From Stentor coeruleus (Eukaryota; Ciliophora; Heterotrichea; Heterotrichida; Stentoridae), in assembly GCA_001970955.1 (NCBI GenBank), contig MPUH01000685.1, positions 1 to 40,252 on the forward strand: a stretch of DNA of 40,252 nt. Direction: 5' to 3'. The position numbers and the translations under genes were made by a program. Positions 34,479 through 40,252 of the stretch are shown one piece after another. Below the pieces are notes generated by a model that saw nothing but the letters and a program-made list of their open reading frames with translations, did not search any database and was not told the DNA's origin. Each line of letters begins with the position of its first letter. The stretch's first letter is position 1.

Positions 34479-36551
34479 ATGGAGCGGGAATTTGATTTTC
34501 CAGGTGAGCCATACCAAGTCCAACTCGACTTCATGAACAATCTCTACACCTGTTTAAACTCTTATAAAGTAGGGATATTCGAAAGCCCAACAGGCACAGG
34601 GAAATCATTAAGCCTCATATGCAGTTCATTCAAATGGCTTAAAGCTAACAAAAACTTACAAAAAGATGATGAAAATTTTACTGGCAGCCAATCTTGGGTA
34701 AATGATATCCCTACAGAAAGTTCAGAAGTCTTAAACGAAATCACAAACCTTGAAAACTTAGCTCAAGAAAAACAAACTTTAAATAACCTAAATGATTCAG
34801 TCCCTTTAAAAATTATCTACATCAGTAGAACACATACCCAATTAGATCAATTTGCAAATGAAATAAAAAAAACTATATGGAATACTGATATGAAAGTTGT
34901 AAGATTAGGGTCAAGATCCCAGTTTTGTGTAAACCCAGAACTTGCCGGGTTTAAATCTAGAGGGATAATCGATTTCAAATGTAAAGAGTTAATCGATCCT
35001 GATTTCCCAAGTACATGTCCGTATTATAAAACCCATACTTCATTGACGAATCATCTTTTAAGCAATGTTTGTGATATTGAAGATTTAGTTGGATATGGGA
35101 AAAGATATAAAGCTTGTCCTTATTTTGGCACTAGGGCTGCAATACCTCATGCTGATGTGATTTTAGCCCCTTATACACTGATACTAAATGAACGTAATAG
35201 AGAAAGTATTGGTATGGATTTAATAAACTCAGTTCTTATAATAGATGAAGCACATAATATAATAGAAGCTATGGCTGATTGTCATTCTTCTAGTATAACA
35301 AAAGTCCATGTGCAAAATTCCTTACAAGCAACTTTAAGTTATTATGAAAGATTTGGTAATAAAATAGGGGCAAGGTCTCTAATGTTTTTTGACCAAATAA
35401 TCAAAGTACTTAGATCTATACAAGTTTTTATATCAAATCATTGTGTAAATAAAAAATCATCATCAATATCAATAGGGGATTATTTACTAGAAACTGATCT
35501 TGAACGTGTGGATTTGTATAAAATTATTATGTTTATAGAAGAAATTGAGTTCGGGAGAAAAGTTGTCGCATATGCAGAAAAAGCTGGGATTAAAGGGAGT
35601 ATGAACAGTGTGCCTGTTTTTATAGAGTTTTTACGAGCATTATGTGGAGATGCGTCATCAGGTAAAATCCTCACAAACTTAAATGATGAAGAAGGGATAA
35701 GATATTTGCTTGTAAATCCTAATAAAAAATTCCAAGAACTTGTCGAAAAAACCAGATGTCTTATTTTAGCAGGTGGGACAATGGAGCCAAAAAGTGAATA
35801 TTTAGATCTTTTTAGCAACATTAGCAATGATAAAATCAAAGTTTTCACATGCGGCCATGTTATTAATCAAGAAAACTTACTTTTAGGGGTTGTTGGTAGA
35901 GGAGATAGTGGTTGTGAGCTGAGGTTTACTTTTGATAATAGAGACAATTCTAGGATTTTCAATGATTTAGGCGAGTTACTTAGGAAAGTATGTGAAATTG
36001 TCCCAAATGGAGTTGTTGTGTTTTTACCATCGTATTTTTTTCTATCAAAACTTAAGGTTTATATGGAAAAAAATGGAATACTGGCTAAAATCATGAGGAA
36101 AAAAAGTGTGCATTTTGATAATAAGGATGAGAATATACTTGATGAATATTCGAGAAATGCTGTTTCATCAGGAGCTTTATTGTTTGCCGTGGTTCGTGGA
36201 AGACTTAGTGAAGGGATTAATTTTTCTGATAAACTGGGCAGGTGTGTTGTTATGGTTGGACTGCCTTATCTTAATAAAACTGATGTGGAAATACAGGAGA
36301 AAATGAAGTTTTTGGATGCGAGTGGGAAAAATTTTACAGGAAGGATGTTTTATGAAAGCAGCTGCCATAAAGCTATTAACCAATCTATTGGAAGAGCTAT
36401 TCGACATAAAAACGATTATGCTGTGGTCCTTTTGGTAGACGAAAGGCATAGCAATTCTATCAATCGTCGTCCGGAGTGGATGGTTAAAAACATTATACCA
36501 AAATCGGTTTCTGTCTATGAAGCAATTTCAACTTTTTTCAAAAACAAATAA
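34479..36551 (+). CDS. DDX11/CHL1-like iron-sulfur DNA helicase (XPD/Rad3 family)
   Basis: The protein has 690 aa from the ATG; an in-frame TTG four codons earlier is not a likely start. Walker A is ESPTGTGKSLSL (about 35-46), motif Ia is YISRTHTQLDQF, and the DEAH box is at 256-259. Between them four Cys (150, 168, 180, 213) form the 4Fe-4S cluster of this family. Motifs V and VI are GRLSEGINF and QSIGRAIRHKNDYA. The opening FDFPGEPYQVQLDFM and the GIFESPTGTGKSLSLIC block are closest to DDX11/Chl1. DDX11 is a 5'-3' helicase in sister-chromatid cohesion and fork repair. It is shorter than human DDX11 (906 aa in the common isoform), mostly in the linker regions. FANCJ or RTEL1 identity is less likely. 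Confidence 0.88.
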   Translation: MEREFDFPGEPYQVQLDFMNNLYTCLNSYKVGIFESPTGTGKSLSLICSSFKWLKANKNLQKDDENFTGSQSWVNDIPTESSEVLNEITNLENLAQEKQTLNNLNDSVPLKIIYISRTHTQLDQFANEIKKTIWNTDMKVVRLGSRSQFCVNPELAGFKSRGIIDFKCKELIDPDFPSTCPYYKTHTSLTNHLLSNVCDIEDLVGYGKRYKACPYFGTRAAIPHADVILAPYTLILNERNRESIGMDLINSVLIIDEAHNIIEAMADCHSSSITKVHVQNSLQATLSYYERFGNKIGARSLMFFDQIIKVLRSIQVFISNHCVNKKSSSISIGDYLLETDLERVDLYKIIMFIEEIEFGRKVVAYAEKAGIKGSMNSVPVFIEFLRALCGDASSGKILTNLNDEEGIRYLLVNPNKKFQELVEKTRCLILAGGTMEPKSEYLDLFSNISNDKIKVFTCGHVINQENLLLGVVGRGDSGCELRFTFDNRDNSRIFNDLGELLRKVCEIVPNGVVVFLPSYFFLSKLKVYMEKNGILAKIMRKKSVHFDNKDENILDEYSRNAVSSGALLFAVVRGRLSEGINFSDKLGRCVVMVGLPYLNKTDVEIQEKMKFLDASGKNFTGRMFYESSCHKAINQSIGRAIRHKNDYAVVLLVDERHSNSINRRPEWMVKNIIPKSVSVYEAISTFFKNK

Positions 36552-36680
36552 CTTTTATATTCTGCTAACTTTACTAACTACATATTTTATAACACCCTGC
36601 TCTTTCAAATCATTTCCGGAGGTTTCTTGTCTATTAGTTACCATACTTGATGAAAATAAGTAGGGCAGCAAAAGTTAATA

Positions 36681-37040
36681 ATGTATAATTATACCCAAGG
36701 ATATCAAATGCAACCAATAGTAGAGAACTATTACTATGCTTATATGAATTTATATGCTCAAGAAATTGAAAGAAATACAGCAATAAGCTATTCAACACCT
36801 AACCTTGGGCCGATTTTAGAACCTAGTGAAGAGATAACTAAAACCAAGGAAACAAAAATCAAGTGCCGATCATGTGAAAAAGTGTTTCCAAGTGAAAAAC
36901 AAGCACAAACACACCATAAAAACATACATGAAAAAATATCTCAAGTCACTTGTTCTAAATGCGAAAGGGTGTTTTCTAATAAATACGTATTAAAGAAGCA
37001 TAATACTAGACATCACCCCCCTACAGCTTCAATAAGTTAA
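36681..37040 (+). CDS. Two-finger C2H2 zinc protein
   Basis: The protein has 119 aa. Finger 1: C62-x2-C65-x12-H78-x4-H83. Finger 2: C91-x2-C94-x12-H107-x3/4-H111/112. Both have the hydrophobic residues F and L/A at the expected core places. The N-terminal 50 residues are Tyr/Asn/Gln-rich and probably disordered. Such small proteins bind DNA or RNA; the target is unknown. It starts 129 bp behind the helicase stop on the same strand. Confidence 0.8.
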   Translation: MYNYTQGYQMQPIVENYYYAYMNLYAQEIERNTAISYSTPNLGPILEPSEEITKTKETKIKCRSCEKVFPSEKQAQTHHKNIHEKISQVTCSKCERVFSNKYVLKKHNTRHHPPTASIS

Positions 37041-38094
37041 TAATCAATTTATATCACTATATGGAAAACCTTGAAAATTAGTTTTTCTTCCCTTGCTTTT
37101 TATAAAGGCATCTCTGGAATATTTATATATGGATATATTAGTATGTTTTATTCAACTTTAATTGTGATGATATAAAGTATGCTTATTGTAATTATTTTTT
37201 TATATTTATAGGTTAATAAGAATTCTAAGAGTTTTATAGGTTTTTTAATAGATAGTTTTATGATAAAAACTAATAGGATGGATTAACAACTTACATGTAT
37301 CTCTTAAGGTCTTTTTGGTTATTTAAGTGCTTTAGTAGGGAAAAATGTCTTAAATTTTGGAAATTTAAAGATAAAGATAAGTCGGTTTAAAGAAATTATA
37401 ATTGGAATATATGTTGGATAAAGACTAAGATAAAGAGCTTTTGAGGGAAAAAATTGTGATAATTATATGGTTTTTTTTTTGTCAAAATGCTTTAGAAGCA
37501 ATCGGGTTAAAAGATATAATTTTTTGATAGTTTATGTAGTGAATGTATAAGATTATTATATGCAGATATATTTTTGAGTTTTAGATTCGGCTTTATAGTA
37601 TATGATAGCTTTGTTTTATGTTTTAATATAATTCTATAAGTGGATACATATACTATTTTAATCCAGAAGTTTAATATTATTTCTAAGTCTTTCCAAACTC
37701 TTTCGAAATTCTTTTCCACCTCGTCTGCTAACAATTTTTTCCAATGCAAACTAAATAAAACCTGTATTTACAAATACAACTCTACCTTCACCACACCCAT
37801 TCTTAAATATTAGGAAGGCTTTAATCTCATCTTAAAATAAAACCAAAAACATAAAATAAACAAAAAAAAAATATAAGGAATGATAAAACTATCCTTTATT
37901 ATTAATTCGATTACCATAAAGTTCAAATATAAATCTTATCAAATAGCCTATACTACATAAAAATACTTATAATATAGTCTTTTAAGGTATCAGAAAATTA
38001 TAATAAGAATAAAAAATTAAAGTCAAAACCTAGTAAACTTATAAACACACAAAATCTTTATCAAAACACAATTTAAATTTTAGCATAGTTAAGA
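37041..38094. other. Intergenic region with a possible gene remnant
   Basis: About 1 kb, AT-rich. G-biased on the plus strand to about 37500, then mixed, then C-biased. Contains the possible coding remnant listed at 37507-37831. No RNA gene recognised. Confidence 0.45.
37507..37831 (-). pseudogene. Possible remnant of a BPL_N-like (biotin-protein ligase N-terminal) protein
   Basis: On the minus strand the stretch 37831-37507 reads as a frame closed on its upstream side by TAA and without an ATG. If a 16-nt GT...AG segment (37762-37777) is removed, it continues as GEGRVVLFSLHWKKLL, similar in pattern to the G-x-G-x-V-x-L-x-S-x-H end of BPL_N-type domains, then a helical part DEVEKNFERVWKDLEI. 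The intron candidate does not fit the GTAA...A10 consensus of the other introns. This may be chance or a decayed exon. Low confidence. Confidence 0.18.
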
Positions 38095-38346
38095 TTATGC
38101 AATGGATCCAAGTATACTCGGGAACCATCCCATAAGTTCTTCTTCATCATACAGGATATTAGGATGATTGTTGATAATATCCTGAGTTGTATTGTGAGGG
38201 GCCATTGGTGGTAGTCCATATCTCGATTCTTGCAATTTTCTTGTTTTTGTTCTGTTTGAGGTGCATAGTCCTCTTCTTGTCCCATTCTTTGAGTTCTTAC
38301 TCATTTGGCTTGGGGAACCTTCAATAACTGAGCTGCTTTTTTTCAT
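38095..38346 (-). CDS. Small hypothetical protein
   Basis: The frame gives 83 aa from ATG to TAA. The N-terminal half is Ser/Lys/Arg-rich (MKKSSSVIEGSPSQ); the C-terminal part is acidic and hydrophobic (NILYDEEELMGWFPSILG) and looks like a short binding motif or amphipathic helix. G+C is higher than in the spacers on both sides. An overlapping frame in another register has less protein-like composition. No family recognised. Confidence 0.45.
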   Translation of the reverse strand: MKKSSSVIEGSPSQMSKNSKNGTRRGLCTSNRTKTRKLQESRYGLPPMAPHNTTQDIINNHPNILYDEEELMGWFPSILGSIA

Positions 38347-38919
38347 GTACGCCTTTAACTAACAAATTTTCTTTAATAATAGCCATACTTTGATTACTAT
38401 GATATCCAATTTAACCCTAAAAATGCTTTTAAACAAACGTATAGACTTGTAGCGGATTGGGGTTTTTTAATATAATATATGTAAACTTAAAAAGTATTCA
38501 TTTGGTATTGATTTTATTATGTTTTATTATTTTTTTTTTGATTAGAAACACAAATATGTCGAATTATAAATTGAATTGCTTAGATACAAATAACAATAAA
38601 GCTTGTGGAAGAAGGAATTTTATATAGAAAAAACTAATAAAAGAAGTTTAAGTATTTAGAGATGGTAGGGAAGAAAATATTATGTTATGATAGTATTAAT
38701 ATAATTGAAGTAAAAAAAAAAAACTGTTATGATGTTTGGAAATTGTTATATTATAAATTAACATTTTGATTTAGTTAAATATGATTTTAATTCTCAATTG
38801 ATGTAATATTTTTATATTTCATCATCAAAAAAGTTATGTTTTGTTTAAGTTAATAGGATACTGTATATTGTATTCATAAGAATCGTATAATTTATTTCTG
38901 ATAATTATTTATTTACTTA
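38347..38919. other. Intergenic spacer, no gene seen
   Basis: About 570 bp of very AT-rich DNA with A and T runs. No open frame of note on either strand. Confidence 0.5.
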
Positions 38920-40252
38920 TTATTTAATTGATTGAAGTTTTAAATAAACACTTTCCATACTAGGCCGTTTATTTGGGTTAAGTTTCGAGCATTTTCTCAT
39001 AATTTTTGACTCAACAGGGTGTTCTTTTTCGAACACCTCTGGGATTTTTGGTCTAGCATGCTGTTCTTTAATAAGATAATAAAAAGCTTCTTTTTCAATC
39101 CTCTAATCTCTTAAAAATCCATAAGGATGTTGTCCAAATAATAAATGATACATAGTCATACTAAAATCCCAAACATCAGATGATTTACTAGGTGGGGAGT
39201 TTCTAATCTGTTCAGGTGGGCTATAATAAATCGTACACCCTAATTTCATTTCTCCACATTTATCACTATTTAAACTAGCAGATAATCCAAAATCTCCAAT
39301 ATAAGGTATACCATACATAATAAAAATATTATGTGGTTTTAGATCTAACTTAAATGGACACAATTTTTTGAATGAATAAATGATATAGCTGATGCGATCT
39401 GTTGAAGTAACATAATCTTTTCCTCATATGAAAATTTATTTTTACTTATTATCATCTCATTCAATGTTCCTTTATTACACTACTGCATAACATAAGCAAT
39501 TCTGTTTTTATATTGGATCAATCCATATACAACCATAACATTTGGATGCATCATAGCTTTTATTAACATATACTCATGTTTTAATCTTTCCGAACTACTA
39601 TATAAATCTTCTTTTCTTTGTGATGCAAATTTTACAGCAACATTCATACCACAAATTTTATTTGAAAACACAGCTCCAAAACCCCCGTAGCCAAGAAGAT
39701 TTTTCCTATCATCAACTAAAGTTTCTTCTAATGATAAAAAACTGAGATTCTCTAATTCTGATAATGCTCTTTCAGGGAATATTTGAGATGAACTTAAAAG
39801 GATATTAAATGAAGTTATCTGTTTCCATAATGAAAGCTTGTATTCATTTAGAGAAAATTTCATATTAGTTAAGACAAGATCAAGGTTTTTAAACCCAATT
39901 TTATAACCAGTAACTCTGTTATTTGAAACAATGATTTTTATAAGGCTTTAGGGTAGTTTAGAAAAAATCATATCTTTAGAAAAAAGCATTGTAAAATCGT
40001 TTACTAGTTGTTTGTAGATTAAGATTGAAATTTTCCACCCATGTTTTAAAGCTTCTTCTAGGTCTAAAAGCTTTGTATTGTCGTATATGAAATCTTTTCC
40101 TTTTTGCTTGATGTTTTCTACATCAAATAAATGTGTGGTCTAGTCTTGTAAAAGCTTTGTGATAAAATCCCCTTTGACATCTACCCAGCGATCAGGATCT
40201 TCTTCAGGTATATCCAAATAGCTTCTTGATTCACTAGGTAATCTTTGTGTAC
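38920..40252 (-). pseudogene. Protein kinase pseudogene (runs off the right edge)
   Basis: One minus-strand frame runs from the right edge to TAA at 38920-38922 with a recognisable kinase domain but five lesions: TAG at 40140-40142, TAA at 39948-39950, TAG at 39480-39482, a 5-nt insertion at 39346-39350 and TAG at 39103-39105. The kinase motifs are still readable: glycine loop GYGGFGAV, VAVKFA with the Lys, LDLKPHN (the HRD Arg is replaced by Leu), GDFGLSA, SPPE, SSDVWDFSMTMYHL and CSKLNPNKRPS. One stop replaces the residue in YVM-Q-stop-CNKGTL where Tyr is usual. The upstream part has no recognised domain. Because the domain is so well kept, decay is probably recent. It could be a multi-exon gene, but none of the breaks fits a 15-nt intron. 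Confidence 0.78.

Noticed and set aside
39346..39360. A 15-nt intron (GTC...TAG) at the kinase frameshift
   Set aside because: Removing it leaves the frame in a stop (ATC TAA), and it lacks the GTAA start and A10 of the other introns.
38920..40252. TAG read as an amino acid to rescue the kinase frame
   Set aside because: Confident genes in the same window end in TAG (succinyl-CoA ligase, EF-hand/WD40, Ctr), one break is TAA, and there is also a 5-nt frameshift. Recoding does not repair the gene.
1..40252. tRNA, rRNA, CRISPR, transposon or telomere sequence
   Set aside because: Both strands were scanned by eye for tRNA arms, repeat arrays, terminal inverted repeats and telomeric repeats at the ends; none was convincing. 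A tRNA or small RNA without strong sequence features could be missed.

Overview
This window looks like macronuclear DNA of a heterotrich ciliate, most probably Stentor. Three signs point there. The DNA is AT-rich and gene-dense. Long reading frames run open under the standard genetic code, with Trp as TGG and stops TAA or TAG. Several genes carry spliceosomal introns of exactly 15 nt (GTAA...AG with A at intron position 10). Tiny 15-16 nt introns are known from Stentor and its relative Blepharisma; Blepharisma reads TGA as Trp, and no such recoding is needed here. The genus is inferred, not proven.

Layout. 1-5 kb: the tail of an unidentified gene, an F-BAR protein with an SBF2-like C-terminal module, and tail-to-tail with it a short NPC1-type sterol transporter. 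5-13 kb: a small membrane protein, a DYRK kinase interrupted by one 15-nt intron, a Trf4-like poly(A) polymerase with a long N-terminal extension, a second DYRK kinase without that intron, and a Ctr copper transporter split by an intron. 13-20 kb: radial spoke protein 3, an EF-hand/WD40 protein with three introns near its start, and a PUS1/TruA pseudouridine synthase 23 bp behind it. 21-29 kb: a diverged HAD/FCP1-like protein without the catalytic Asp residues, mitochondrial succinyl-CoA ligase beta, a very AT-rich 2.6 kb stretch with one small gene, and a protein with four all-cysteine RING-like fingers. 29-38 kb: CCCH zinc finger protein, histone H2A, a small basic protein, ribosomal protein uL14, a SHIPPO-repeat protein, a RanBP2-type zinc finger protein crossed by an assembly gap, a DDX11/CHL1-like helicase, a C2H2 zinc finger protein and a small hypothetical protein. 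38.9 kb to the right end: a protein-kinase pseudogene with four in-frame stops and one frameshift.

There is no operon-like functional cluster. The genes are a eukaryotic mix of housekeeping (uL14, H2A, SUCLA/SUCLG beta, PUS1), RNA and DNA metabolism (Trf4-like, DDX11-like), cilia (RSP3, SHIPPO, probably EF-hand/WD40), membranes (F-BAR, NPC1-like, Ctr) and signalling (two DYRKs and one dead kinase). Two single-N positions (26637 and 34100) are each flanked by an exact duplicate of the adjoining 51 or 62 bp; these look like unmerged contig overlaps, not biology.

The most interesting signals are the 15-nt introns, an intron present in one DYRK copy and absent from its neighbour, a strong alternation of GC skew that flips in intergenic spacers, the four-finger all-Cys RING protein, and the decaying kinase.
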